From Heterocephalus glaber (lineage: Eukaryota; Chordata; Mammalia; Rodentia; Bathyergidae), in NCBI RefSeq assembly GCF_000247695.1, contig NW_004624855.1, forward strand, positions 2,254,707 through 2,318,706: a DNA stretch of 64,000 bases, written 5' to 3'. Below the pieces are notes generated by a model, which did not search any database, was not told where the DNA came from, and saw nothing but the letters and a program-made list of their open reading frames with translations. Shown in pieces: positions 13,101 through 25,778 of the stretch. The position numbers and the translations under genes were made by a program. Numbering within the stretch: the stretch's first letter is position 1; each line of letters starts with the position of its first letter.

Positions 13101-13741
13101 AATTACATGTTTTCTTACAAACATTTTCATTACAATGTCTACTGGTCCAATCCCTCTGGACATGCAGTTGGCCAGTTAATTAAAATGTATATACAGGTAT
13201 TAAAAGCAATAAAAGTGAAATATACCAATAAAAATTTAAATATACTGTGGTGGCTGTTACTTTGGTGGCCTTTGATGATCCTGGCCTCTTGACTGTCATA
13301 TCTATGTATTACCATCTCCTCTTGAATTTGTGATGACACAGTGGCTGCTTTAAATAATGGAATTCAGCAAAAGTGATAGTGGGCCAATACTGGGCCTAAA
13401 CCTTAATGAAGCCTACTCTGTACCATGGGAGAAACTAGTCACAATGGAAAAAGCCCAACCCAGCTAGGTGGAGAGGCTGAAAGGAGAGGGTAGCTAAATC
13501 TTTCTAGTTGAGCTCCCAGCTAATAGCCAGCACCAACTTGCTAGCCTGAGAGCAAAGCTATTTTAGATCTTCCAGTCGTCCCAGTTCCAAAGCCAACACC
13601 ACAAGAAGAAGACAAATCACTTAGTACCATAAGAGATAAATAGTTTTTATTTAAAGCCATTAAGCTTTGGTATGGTTCATTAAATTGTAATAAATAACTA
13701 CCACATATACAAACCTTATGTAACATTTTGTTTTCACTTAA

Positions 13742-13825
13742 TTTTTTTTTTCGGTACTGGGGATCAAACTCAGGACCTTGCGTTTGCAAGGCAGGTGCAG
13801 TGCCACTGAGCTAAATCCCTGGCCC
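13742..13825 (-). mobile_element. ID SINE (squirrel type)
   Basis: Reverse copy from 'cggtactggggatcaaac' to 'taaatccctggcc'. Flanks are similar (ttttcacttaatt / tttttacttaatt), consistent with a target duplication. Confidence 0.88.
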
Positions 13826-15539
13826 TGTTTTTACTTAATTTAAATCCATGAAAGTTTTAACTAATTGATCACTACTTTGATGAGAGCTGCAGCCCTGTCT
13901 TGTAGTTGATGAAAGTGTCAAGCCAACTTTGTGGCATATCAAATGTATAATGCAGTGTCTGTAATTTCCATTTTCTATTTCTTTAAACTAGAATAAGAAT
14001 TTAAATATTATGTGGGGCAATTTTTCTGCATTTTTATGATTTTTCTTCCTACAACTAACAGTTCTCTTCTACCACTAAATTGATGGCAATTTTTTGGCAT
14101 ACAACTCACCTATACTGAGACTTTGCAAAGCATTTCAAATTAGTTTATGTAGAAGCTACACAGATTTGTATAAGTCTATTAAATTATGAGATTACAAATT
14201 AAACAGTAGAATAAACCTATACAGTACAGATGTAGGAACAAAGCAGGAAATCTAGATAAGCATAGAGTTCAGATGATAGGAACAGAAAATCATGGCTATT
14301 CTATTAAGTAGCCATAAATCACTCATGATGGTGTGAGCATCAACTGGTTATGTTTTATAAAAGAAATGACCTAGACAGGGTCAGTTCTTGGAAAGACAGA
14401 TGAGTTGATTAGGACTGCCTGATTTATTTCTTCTAGTATAAATCCTGTGTTTCACTCAGTTTATATAAACAGATTTTATCAGTCTTTAAGAAGAACTAAA
14501 CAGAATGCATGAAGGTAAAAAACAATATACAGAAGAGACAAATCATCTCATATAGATAAACTTTATCATCATAAATAAAAATTAAAGCTTTATAAAAATA
14601 TTTTCAGATGAGGCTTTCAGATCTCTTATAAAACCACATAAACCTAACACAATGCTCTAAAAAACTCAATACTAATTATTCTTCACTTTTTGAACAGAAG
14701 ACTCTCTGAGAAGACTAGGAAAACAGAAGCTTCAGGCATTCCAATACTCATTATACAACAAAAGACAAATGTTATGCATAAAAAGATAAACATAATTATT
14801 ACTTTTGCAATTTTGTTACAAACTACTGCTTACTTTAAAACAGGGATGTGCTTTATTTTTTTACCTGATTTAACAACTCCAAAAACTGTGAATTTATCTA
14901 TATTTTCATCTAAAACTGAGAATAAATACCAGGTCATGTGTACAAACTAGCAAGAAGAAAATCAAAATTGCCTGAAAAACTCTTCTTAGGTGTATTTGCT
15001 TATACCGGGGCAGTGTGGCAGGGAGCTCAGGTGGGTGTATGTCCCTGAAATACAAAAAGTGAACATCATCACTCTCGCAATATCACTGCAGATTTATTCT
15101 ACAATGAAATGCCAACCAAAAATATTCAAAAGAAAGCAACAGAAAAGCAACAATTCATTTAAAAGGTTGTTTTAGGTGTAACTACAGAAAACTATGGGGT
15201 TATGGTGGGGAAATGCAGAAGATAAAACAAACATTATGTCAAAGCTGGGAGGAAAAACAAAGGGGGATTGTGCCACTGGCATACAAAACATTAGCCAATT
15301 TAAAGAGCCACAAATGCTTAAAACTTTAAAGGTAGCAAAGAATGAACTGTGATCTCTGAACAAGTCTCCTTAAAAATGAGAAGATTAAAAAATTTTCTTA
15401 CTCAAAACTGAACTTATTTGTAGAAAAATGTTTTATACCATGAATTTGTACAGAAAAAAAAATCCAGATAACTTATATTTCCCTCTCAAGGAGGTGGAGT
15501 TTCACTCTCTGCCATTAAGTTTTAAGCTGCCCTCTCAAT

Positions 15540-16140
15540 GACTTACTTCCAAGAGGTAAAGAAAGAGGAAAAGAATAATTTTATAGAGGAGATATTTGAC
15601 AAACTCTACATCAGACAGGTAGGTAGGTAATCAAGGCCAACATCATCAGTGCTGACTCATGCTGGCAGCTCATGCTTTTGATTCCATATGATAAGAAGAA
15701 CATTGCCTCTGTGGTCTGCCTCCCAAAAACCCATAACCTCGGTGAAATCGTGAGAAAAACACCAGACAAACACAAATTGAGGGATATTCTACAAAATAGT
15801 TGGCCAGTGCTTCAAATAACAAAGTCACCCAAAACAAAGAAAGTCTGAGAAATTGCAAAAGCAAAGAGACTTAGTAAGATATTACTCATGTGGCATCTGG
15901 ATGCAATCTGGGAATAGTTAAAGAAACTGTATTAGGGGAAAACAGATGACATCTGAATAAGGCACCCTGTTTAGGCAATAATAATATGTCAATACTGCAT
16001 CATTAGTTCTGACAAATGTACACAATAATGTCAGACTAACACTAGAGAAAACTAGGCATAAGACATAATAGCAATTCTCTGTACTATCTTTGCAACTATC
16101 TCTAAATCTAAAACTATTCTGAAATTAAAAGTTTAAAAGT
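15540..16140 (+). mobile_element. Ancient L1M (L1ME-like) 3' end
   Basis: Contains 'ccagacaaacacaaattgag', 'ggatattctacaaaatagtt', 'ggccagtgcttcaaa' and ends 'tctctgtactatctttgcaa' followed by 'ctattctgaaattaaaa', a pattern of old L1M 3' ends. No coding capacity. Confidence 0.65.
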
Positions 16141-16341
16141 TTACCTATAAATGCCTGAAGTTTATCTTTATGGCAGAGTAGTACTCCACTGTGCATGAAT
16201 ACCACATTTTCTTTATTCATTCGTCTGTTGACAGGCATATAGACTGTTTCCAAGATTGAGGTATTATAAACTATGCACCTTGAGACCATAATATTAAGAG
16301 AAATAAATCAGACCCACAAGCTTAAATATCACATGGTTTCA

Positions 16342-16429
16342 GGCCGGGGATTTAGCTCAGTGGTTCCGCCGCCTGCCTCGCAAGCTCAAGGTCCTGAGAT
16401 CAATCCCCAGTACCAAAAAAATAAAAATT
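16342..16429 (+). mobile_element. ID SINE nested in L1
   Basis: Full copy. The 16-bp flank 'aatatcacatggtttc' is present on both sides (ending at 16340 and starting at about 16432) and splits an L1 3' end. Confidence 0.9.
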
Positions 16430-16507
16430 AAAATATCACATGGTTTCTCTTATATGAGAACCCCCCCAAAAATATAAATGAGGAGCAAAACAAAAGATAG
16501 ACAATAA

Positions 16508-16561
16508 CGCTGCCTGCCCTGCAAGCACAAGGACCCAAGTTCGATACCTGCTACCAAAAAA
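16508..16561 (+). mobile_element. 5'-truncated ID SINE nested in the same L1
   Basis: Only the right two-thirds is present, from 'gctgcctgccctgcaagcac' to 'taccaaaaaa'. Direct repeats 'aaaagatagacaata' on both sides show it inserted already truncated. Confidence 0.8.
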
Positions 16562-17959
16562 GACCCCGTAAAAAACAAAAAGATAGACAATAGCAAGTAC
16601 GAAGATTTTTTTTTTTTTCAAATGGGAGGAGGAACAAGAGATGGAGGGAGGGGAAAGGGGAGAAAGGGGGAGGAAAAACGAATGGGAAAAAAAAGAATTG
16701 AAGAAAGAAAATGGAAACAGCTTTTGCAAATGGGAAGGGGACCAAAAGTTGGAAGGAACAGGAAGAGATGGGAGGGGCAGGGGACAAAAAAAGAATTAAG
16801 ATATGTTTTGTTCAAGTGCCAACTCCCTATGACAAATACAATTATTATGGACTGCAAAAATGTATTAATAAATATGTATATAGTTTAATTAAATCAACTG
16901 AATGGCATTACATGAAACAGCTCCATGAATAAATTTGGTATAACTATACAAGTAAAAAAGACAAAGAGCCAAGACTAAATTAAAACATGAAAATAATTAT
17001 AAATTTAACCAATTCTTCATAAATACAACTGATACTTAATGATTATAAAAAAAATTTCTGAATGGTAGGAAAGAAAATGTCATTTAAAGCAATGACTCCC
17101 AAAAGATTCCCCAACTTTCTTGTTAATACAGATTTCAGAATCTTTGACTAGAAATTCAAAATGTCTAGCAAAGGGCTCAGAAACATTTATTTTAAAACAT
17201 TACAAGAGCATCTGATCCACGGATCAGTGCCATAAACAGTCTGAGCAGCTATCATAAACAGTGCATTTTGTTCCCATCTAAACCAGCTCTGCTCTTTATG
17301 TTCATAGACAAGTAACCCCTCCACATCCATGAGCTGGGTGAAGAAGCTAACCTCAAACTGCTGACTCATGGCTCTGGGTCAGCCTGATGGAAAGCCATGT
17401 GCGCAGCTAGCTCTTCAGAATATGATATTTAAAGGCCTTTAGGAGGCATATGTGCAGTAAGACATTTATCTTTAGGTATTTATGGAAAAATTATTTAGGT
17501 TTTCCAAACTTACCATCATGATAATGTTTTGTTTTAAAATAAATATAATTTCCTTAAAAAGGAATTTTTTTAAAGAAAAAAGTAAATAATAAAATAGGTA
17601 TTAAAAGGACAGTCTAAATTATAAAGGTGGTACATTTATGGTAGAAGGCTGAGAGCTACTGTGCTAAATTCCACCATTCTTTTTTGATAAAAGCAGGGAG
17701 AGAGAAAAATATGAAGAGTCAAAAAGCAATGGTCAAAGCCAATGAAATAACATCAAATACAAAAACAAACTGAATTTATATTTTTAACCAGCTTTATAAT
17801 TTTTACATGGTAATAAATAATTTTTATTGTAACAGTTTAATTGCTAGTATCAGTGAGTACTGACCATCTGCCAGGCACTATGGTATACAGCATATATAAA
17901 TAAGCTCAATCTTTACTAGAAATTGATGGAGCCATTTAGGGAAGGACTAGCCCAGAAGA

Positions 17960-18047
17960 TTTTTTTTTTTTTTTCCATTCCAGGGACTGAACTCAGGACC
18001 TTGCGCTTTCGAGGCAGGCAGTGGAACCACTGAGCTAAATCCCCAGA
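17960..18047 (-). mobile_element. ID SINE (squirrel type)
   Basis: Reverse copy with a 15-T tail complement and 'ccactgagctaaatcccca' at its 5' end. Flanks 'agaagatt' and 'aaaagatt' are alike. Confidence 0.85.
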
Positions 18048-19247
18048 CAAAAGATTACTCTTGCTGATGATGCAAGGCACTCATCATCAAAGGTCTGTTA
18101 ACTACTAGGTACCCTAGCACTCTGTTCATGTTGCCGAATGAGATCCAAGGACCCTGCAGGAGCTGGCACAATTCATGGGTCACTGGGTAGGGAAAGGGCT
18201 ACTGAGGTAACTTAGCTAGCGCTCAGCATGAAAGTGTGTATGCCAGAACTACAGTCCTGCTCTAACTCCAAAGTCAAAGCCTCTCCCATCATCACCTCAC
18301 CACCACACATCCTAGGACAGGACAACAGTTCCGCCCTCTCAGTGGCAGACACAGTGCAGCACAACCTGTGGAAGAGGTCTCCACTAGCTAGAGAAATAGT
18401 GTGAGGGACTGAAAAGAAGATGGACTGGTAGTTCAGGGAGCTTCTCCTCTGGTCAGTTCTAGCACTCACATCTCTAACCACTCTTAAGTCAAAATTTGCT
18501 CACCTATAAATGAAGGTATTGGCCTGGATACAACGTTGAATCTAAATTCAGGCCTAGGAGATCTAGTCTGGCTTTTATTCAAATTAAGAAAAAAGAATGG
18601 GCATTTTCCCTGGGTTACTGATTTCTGCCAGACAGAAGGTCTAAACTAACCATCTCTCCTTCAGATAGCTACTTACCTTACCTACCAAGAAGTATACCCT
18701 GCCTTATGAGAATGCCAAATTAGGGCACATTTAATAGAGCACTCATCATGAGGCCGGTGTCTCGGCTTATTTCATGTAAGCTGGTGTATGCTGACACCTA
18801 AGAAGCATAACACTACCCTCAAGAGGGACAGAAAAACGGGTCTTTTAAATTTTGAAATAACTTTTTTTCCTACTGAGAAAAGGATTTTTTTAAGAGATGT
18901 TAAGTTTTTTTTAATGTATGCTATTTTCTTTTATTGATTTTTGTTTCTTGGGTTTTATTCTAATTATTTATGTTTGAATATACATATTTACTGTTTCATA
19001 CCACACTGTGTGCGCATGTGTGTCACTTTATGTGATTAGCCCCTTGAAGGCAATACCCTTTAATACACTCCTTCATTCAACACTGGCCCTACTAGACAAG
19101 GGTGCTGGGTTTTGAGGAAAAAATACACTACTGAACAAGAGCATCACCATTCCTGCCCTCCTCTTGGAGCTTTCACATATGGAGAAAACTCAATACTCAA
19201 CATATAATCAAACTCTCTCTCTCTGAGCACAATTAATTCCTCTTCCT

Positions 19248-19248
19248 T

Positions 19249-19310
<62 letters not shown>
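19248..19310 (+). repeat. (TC)n(AC)n compound microsatellite
   Basis: About 12 TC units pass directly into about 18 AC units with one interruption (caaaca). Confidence 0.95.
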
Positions 19311-19315
19311 GCAGA

Positions 19316-19378
19316 GTATGTGCCTAGTATATGCAAGGCTCTAGGTTCAATCTCTAGTACCATACAAAAACAAAACAA
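19316..19378 (+). mobile_element. Old ID-like SINE fragment
   Basis: 'tgcctagtatatgcaaggct' and 'ctaggttcaatctctagtac' followed by an (aaac)n tail. The 5' end is lost next to a TC/AC microsatellite. Confidence 0.55.
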
Positions 19379-19557
19379 AACTCCGTGGAGCAGGATAGGC
19401 AGAGAAATCCAGGGCACCTGAAGCAGCAACAGCAGGCAGACATGTTGGGCCTTTCATCCTAGTAGAAACATGTGACCTCTGGAAGGCATTAAGGAGAAGG
19501 ACATGTATGAATCTATTTTCCTTTTCAAAGGATTTGCCCTATCACTTTATTTCTTCT

Positions 19558-19602
19558 TTGGTACCAGGGATCAAACTCAGGACCTTGCGCTTGCGAGGCA
19601 GG
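19558..19602 (-). mobile_element. 5'-truncated ID SINE
   Basis: Reverse copy, from 'ttggtaccagggatcaaac' to 'gcttgcgaggcaggcc', where it stops short of the box A half. Confidence 0.75.
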
Positions 19603-19685
19603 CCATGAGGCCCATCATTTTAGTAGACAGCTACACACAGTCTTCTAATTGCTCTGATTTTTCCCCACATGAGGTTTCTTAACCA

Positions 19686-20187
19686 CAACCATGTATCACT
19701 TAATGCTAGAAGGGATGTGCTCTTAGAAATACATCATTAGGCAAGTTTGTTGTACGAACATCATAGAGTGTTCTTAAGCAAACCTAGGGGATATAGGTCA
19801 CTCATTGGATGTGGCCTCTTGATGCAATCAAGAGATTCCGTACACAGTAGATGCATGAGGCTGCGTTCAGCATAACATAGTATGCTGCTCTATACTATAC
19901 TTTTTCTAATAAGCAGGAGTATAATCTAAAATAACAAAAAATATAGTACCATAAATAACCCAGTCACATAGTTGTTGACATCAAGTATTATGTACTGTAC
20001 ATGACTGTATTCCAATGCTTTTATAGGACTAGCAGCACAGTGTTTCCAGCATCCTCACAAACACAGTCATGAACCAGTTATGTCACTTAGCAACAGGAAT
20101 ATTTCAGCTCTTTTATAATCTCATGGGACCACCGCCCCATATGCAGTCAATCACTGACCATAAGGTCTGATCCAATGCATGACTATA
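19686..20187. mobile_element. Probable DNA-transposon-derived repeat
   Basis: 'gaaatacatcattaggcaag', 'acgaacatcatagagtg', 'ctcatgggaccaccgcc' and 'gcatgactatac' belong to a widely dispersed mammalian repeat with CATGACTG-type ends. Family not assigned; edges approximate. Confidence 0.4.
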
Positions 20188-20447
20188 CTTAATCTTAAAG
20201 TCAGCCTAAACAGCTATTCTGCCTACACTATTCCAAAAGCAGGACCAATTCATTTGTTGGTAGCCAACAGAAGGGAAAAAAATCATCAACTTGAGAGGAA
20301 CAATGCCTTCAGGAACTACAAAATCTTCAAAACTGGCAAGTTAACAACTAGGAGGTAAAACATTACCCAACATGAAACACATAAAGATACACACATAAAG
20401 TTTATCTCATGAAAACTGTAACTTTCCTACTAATTAAAAACTATGTG

Positions 20448-20538
20448 GGGCCGGGGATTTAGCTCAGTGGTTTTGCCACCTGCTGCACAAGCGCAAGGAC
20501 CCGAGTTCGATCCCCAGTAACAACAACAACAAAAAAAC
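20448..20538 (+). mobile_element. ID SINE (squirrel type)
   Basis: Full copy with an (aac)n tail in place of plain A's. Overlapping ORFs in this stretch are read-through of the SINE. Confidence 0.87.
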
Positions 20539-21334
20539 ATGTAAATTGGGAAAATTTTAAATGGGTCAAGAGATTTTAGAAGAAAAGAAGCTCCTATTTT
20601 TAATTGTATGGTTTTCCTCACTAAGAAGGACATAATTGCTAACTGTGGCTGAGGAGTTAAGGACAAAATAAAACTTTCTGGAAATGTGGGACCTAGAGGC
20701 CCTCTGTATTCCAAACATAAATACCATAAATAGAAAAGAAATGTCACCAGGACATAATTAAGATGTACAAAATACATCAATATAAAAAATAGGTAAGATA
20801 TCAAAATTGTACTACTTTATATCTCAATTAGGGAAACTATGAATTCTCTGAAACTGAATGTATTTTATTTTTTAATTTTTTTTAAATTTTATTTAATTTT
20901 ATTTATGTGCATGTGTCTATTTTTCTGAGTCAAGTCCATAATCTTCCTCAAATTCTCAAACGCAGTCTGGGACCCAGAAAAGGTTAAGAAGCACTGACCT
21001 AGACAATACTTACCACACACTTAGCAAAGTTCTCTTCTCAAAATATCTATCTCATCCTGACATGTATTAGGCACTCCAAGGATAAATATGTCAGATGCAC
21101 AAATAATTCAAAATCAGTGCTTGAGCTACAAGGTTACTGTCACATAAGCCAAGAAAGGAGACACCTTTACTCACCCTCATGCGTAGGCTTTCCACAAAAG
21201 CATTTAAAATTACATAGATGTTAGGAAGATCACTGAACAAGATAATTTTCAATGTTTTATAACTCTCTTATCTTTATATTTAGAATCACGCTGCCCTTAA
21301 TATACCCTATAAAGTTGGCTAATTAAATAATCAA

Positions 21335-21475
21335 AAGATGAAGGAAGAAGGAGAAAAGGGGCAGGGAGGAGACAAGAAGGGGAAGTAAAAAGAATTAAGA
21401 TGTGTTATTACATGTACTAACTCCCATGATGAATGTCATCATGTACTGCAAACATGTACTAACAAAAATTAAAAA
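21335..21475 (+). mobile_element. Squirrel-type L1 3' end fragment
   Basis: Short polypurine tract followed by 'aagaattaagatgtg', 'ctaactcccatgatgaatg' and 'catcatgtactgcaaa', as in the copy at 16620-16870. Confidence 0.6.
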
Positions 21476-21535
21476 TTAAAGAACCGAAGAATATAAACTT
21501 AAAAATAAACATTTATAAAGAATAGTTAACTAGGG

Positions 21536-21622
21536 GGCCGGGGATTTAGCTCAGTGGTTCCGCCGCCTGCCTTGCAAGTGCAAGGTCTTGAGTTCAATCC
21601 CCGGTAAACCCCCCCAAAAAAA
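21536..21622 (+). mobile_element. ID SINE (squirrel type)
   Basis: Full copy. Direct repeats 'aagaatagttaa' on both sides. Confidence 0.9.
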
Positions 21623-21989
21623 GAATAGTTAATTTAAGAATTAGAAAAATCCTGAAATGGTTCATAATCAAAACTAATAGTAAATATAACAAAGGTAAGG
21701 CCATTTCAAAGGAAAAGACTTTTTGGTTGAAAGGGACAGTGTTTCTATAAAACAATTCTACATGTGTGAAAGCAGAAGAAAAACATTAGAATAATATTAT
21801 TTACAAAACTAATAACATGGGTGGGAACTAAGAACAAGGGATTTAAACAGTGATTTTGCAGTGCTGGCTTTGTTCAGTTCATCCTGCTTGGGATTCATTA
21901 AGCTTTGTGAATCTATGATTTACATTATTATTCAAATTTTAAATACAGTCATTATTTCTTAAATTTTTTTTTCAATTCTCCCCTTTCTT

Positions 21990-22480
21990 TCCTATTTCTA
22001 GAACTCAGTATCACATGCTGACTGCTTAGTCCTATCCCACAGGGTCACTAATGTTCTGTTCGACTTCTCCAGTGTTTGTTCGTGCTGTTCTACACTTTGC
22101 AATTTCCATGCTATGTCTGTAAGTTCACTAATTTATTTTTCTGCAGTGTTTGCTGTGTTGATAATCCCATCCAGTGTACTTCTCATTTCAGATATTATAT
22201 TTTTCATCTTAAAAAGTTCTATTTGGATCTTTTGTGTATCTTTTATTTTTCTCTAAGATTCCTATTTTCCTTTAGATACTAAAGATGATTATAATTATTT
22301 TTATAGCTTCTGCTACCTTGCTTATATTTTACATTTCCGGGATTATCACTATTAACTGATTATTCTCTAGGTTATAGGTCATATTTTCCTGTTTACTGGA
22401 ATACCAATTTTTGATTGGGTATTGGACATTATGAATGCTATCTGGACTTTGCTGTTCTCTTTTAAAGAGTACATATTATA
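21990..22480 (-). mobile_element. Probable ancient L1M fragment
   Basis: Phrases such as 'ttcagatattatatttttc', 'gttctatttggatctttt', 'ggtcatattttcctg' and 'ttttgattgggtattggaca' resemble a T-rich old L1-derived block common in mammals, read in reverse. Family and edges are uncertain. Confidence 0.45.
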
Positions 22481-23921
22481 TATAAAGCTTTTTTGTATGC
22501 TGTTAAATTATTTCTAATTCTTCTAATCTTTTCAAGACTTGTTTTCAAGCCTGGTTAAGGTTACTTCTAGAGGAGCCTTTCTCTTAATAGTAGTTTAGCC
22601 TCCTTGCTAAGCTGTGAACTTTCTACAAATCTTTACTGAATGTTCTCAACTGCGAACAACAAAGACTATCTACTTTGACCAGCTGGGACTCAATCAATGG
22701 TACTCAACTGGGAATCAGAGCCTTTTGTGAGCTCTGAGAACATTTCAGCTCACCAACTCCCCAGTAGCTCTTTGCCTAATCGTAGGGAGTTATAATTCCA
22801 CTATATCACTATCCAAGACTCAAGGGAGCCTTATGGAGATTTCTGGAGTTCATTTTCTACAACGCTCCTTCCTCTCCAGAACTCCGCCCACAACTTCCAA
22901 CTGCCTCAGGCTCCCAAATGCCATATCCATCCAGTAATAAAACTGCCTAGCTTGGAGTTCCTATCCTGGACCTCAGTTTGGAACAGGTTTCCGAGGGGAA
23001 ATCAGGGTACTCATAAAGCTCACCTTATTTATTTCCTTTGACTCAAGGATTACAATCATGTGTGGCTTGTCCAATGTCTGTACACAGTTGGGAATTGTGT
23101 GTTGTATATCACTAAAAAGCAATATATACACACACATATATATAATATTAAAAATTGTTTGGTGGACTTTTTTGGTGTTACAATTAAATGATACACTACT
23201 TCATTATACATATAATATAGGAAAAGCAATACTTGACCCTCAAAATGACTAATTCCAAAACATAGTTAATTGTTAACAGAATTACACTGCAATTCTTTTG
23301 GGAAACTAAAGATAATTTTTATTCAAAAAAATCAATTAATATAAAAAGGCAAAAATCACCTAGTTTTGGAAGTTAAGATACTCAGAGAGTCAAATTCAGC
23401 CCATTTGTTCTGCACCAATTAGACTTCTTTGGGATGCAGTTTCCATAACTTATATGATAAGATCACAAAGATTCTTTGCGGATCCAATTGTTAAGGAAAA
23501 ATATGAAATGTCTAAATAAAACAGAATTTAACAAAGCTGATACAATTTAAAATATCCAAATATATCAAAAATTAAATATTCCTCACCTCAAAGTGTTACC
23601 AGAAGACCAAACAAATAAAACTTCTAGCAGTTTCTCATGTGCTTATCAGAAAATTTGTAGATTGTTGTATCATTCTAATCTCTACTACTGGGGGGGGGGA
23701 TCATTAGTAACACACAGGCAGGGCATTAAATTTTTCCCGACTCTCTGAAAATTTATACTTAACTATATAAATTTGTTCCTTGTCTAAAAGAATTTAAATT
23801 ATACTGATTCTGTATATTTCTTCGTACCTAATAGTGAATTGGTTCATCACTGTGCCCTGTGTCATCCTTTTTCTTATCTATTATTCTTTGTTAAATGCAT
23901 ACAGGACCTCCTAATGGTCTG

Positions 23922-24108
23922 TAGTACTGGGGATTGAACCCAGGGCCTTTGAAAAGTAAGCTACATCATGATCCCTTTTTTATTTTTTATTTTGAGATGG
24001 GGTGTCTCTAAATCACTAATTTGCCCAGGCGGGGCTCAAACTTGAAATCTTTCTGCCTCAGCCACCCAAAATACTAGCACAACAGGCCTGCTCCACTACA
24101 CCCAGCTG
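23922..24108 (-). mobile_element. B1-dID fused SINE
   Basis: Minus-strand copy: an ID-like half ('tactggggattgaaccca', 'aagctacatcatgatcc') is followed by the 7SL half ('tttgcccaggcggggctcaa', 'ctgcctcagccaccc', 'acacccagct'). Confidence 0.75.
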
Positions 24109-24397
24109 CACACCACCTTTAATAAACCAATATACTCCCATGATACGTATCATTACTAGAAACTTTTATTAGTATCAGACGACTAAGATATGTTATCAGC
24201 TGTTGAAAAAATATTAAGATACTGTTGGAAAAGTCTATTTAGAGACATCAACTTATTGCTCAAACTGCAGATGAGTTGGTTACTTTAAATTATGCAGTGC
24301 AATATTTACTAAAAGCTACTAGATGCTAAAGCACTATTCTAAAGTACTATATGCTAAGGCACAGGGATACAAGGGGTTAACAGTTAAAGGCAATCAA

Positions 24398-25778
24398 AAC
24401 AATCTTGGAAAAGAATAAAGCAGAAGGGCTCATCTTTCTAATTTCAAAACTTATTACAAAGCAACAGGATTCAAGACACTGGTAGTAGCATTAGGACAGA
24501 TAAACAGACTAATGAATAGAACTGAGTTCAGTTATAACCCTGTATGTCTACACCCAACTGGTTTTCAACTGAGATGCCACAATTATTCAATGGAAAGAGC
24601 AGTCTTTCCAGCAAATAGTGCTAGGACAACCAGCCACTTAAGAATGCATTTGGCCTTGCAGCTCATACCAAATACAAAACTAACTCAAAATGAACCAAAG
24701 ATCTAAAAATAAGAACTAAAACTTTTAGGAGGAAAGAAGAGTAAGTCTATAGAATCTAAATCTAGCAATGAATTCTTCCTTATAATAAAATCTCACAATA
24801 GCATAAGCAACAACAAAAAATAAACTATACATCATCAAAATTAAAAACTTCTGTGCATTACCAAAAAGTTTGTGTGATCATGGCCTTCGAGCCACTGGAC
24901 ACAATCAAAAAAATGAAAAGGATTGCCAATATAGTGGTGGAAAATATTTATAAATCATAAGAAACCTATATAAAAAATATGCAAATAACTCCTACAACTC
25001 AGAAAAAAAATGCAAGAAAAGATCTTTCAATAATGATATAAAAATGAACAACAAGCACCTGAAAAGATGATTATCACCATTAAGGAAATGCAAATCAAAA
25101 CCGTGATGAGGATTCTATACCTACTGATGGATGAGTTTAGAGCAAGCTGGTGGAAAAGTCAGATAATAACAAGTGCTGACAAAGATATGAGAAATTCTCG
25201 TGATACTGTTGAGAATGTCAAATGGGGCACCCACTTTGCAACACAGGATCACCATTCCACTCCCAGGTACTGTATGTATCCCAGAAAAACGAAAACAAAA
25301 CATCCACACAAAAACTTGTACATGGATATTTATAGCAGCAACAGCCCAATCTCTATCTACTGCTAAACAGATAAACAAAACACACTCATTAAATTATTAT
25401 ACCCATTAAATGAAACATTATTCAGCCATATTAAAAAATGGCACATGCTACAACATGAAACTTGAAAATATCTTGCTAAGTGAAAGAAAGTCATAAAAAA
25501 ACCACCTATCACATAATCTCATTTATATGAAATGTGCAGAACAGGCAAATACACAGAGACAGAAGTAGATTAGTGGTTATTTAGGAGTAGGAAGGATGGG
25601 GCCTGGGAAGGACTGGGCAACTGCTAAAAGGTACAGGATTTCTTTTTGAGCTGATTAAAAATTCTAAGAGTGACCACAGTGATGGCCACAGATATCTGTG
25701 CATATACTAACACCACAGATTTGAATACTTTAAATATGTGAATTATATGTTATATAAATATTATAATAAAGTTTTCTT
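24398..25778 (+). mobile_element. Ancient L1M fragment, 3' part of ORF2 and 3' UTR
   Basis: Decayed copy in which many familiar L1 phrases are readable: 'aaaactaactcaaaatgaac', 'aaggaaatgcaaatcaaaac', 'tgctgacaaagatatgagaa', 'tattcagccat' and 'tgctaagtgaaagaaagtca', ending in an A-rich tail. It has many stops and no coding capacity. The small ORFs at 25067-25409 are remnants or chance frames within it. Confidence 0.8.

Larger units (their letters stand above)
16145..16870 (+). mobile_element. Squirrel-type L1 3' end with an inverted 5' piece, carrying two nested ID SINEs
   Basis: About 16150-16265 reads as the minus strand of the L1 3' region (tggcagagtagtactcc). From about 16275 on (agagaaataaatcagaccc) the sequence is the plus strand, ending in the polypurine tract (16621-16795) and the terminal segment. 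The switch of orientation inside one element is what twin-priming of L1 produces. IDs at 16342 and 16508 were inserted later. Confidence 0.6.

Noticed and set aside
20430..20804. 124-residue minus-strand open frame
   Set aside because: It reads through an ID SINE and flanking AT-rich DNA; the repeated SSGP-like C-terminal text recurs wherever an ID is translated.
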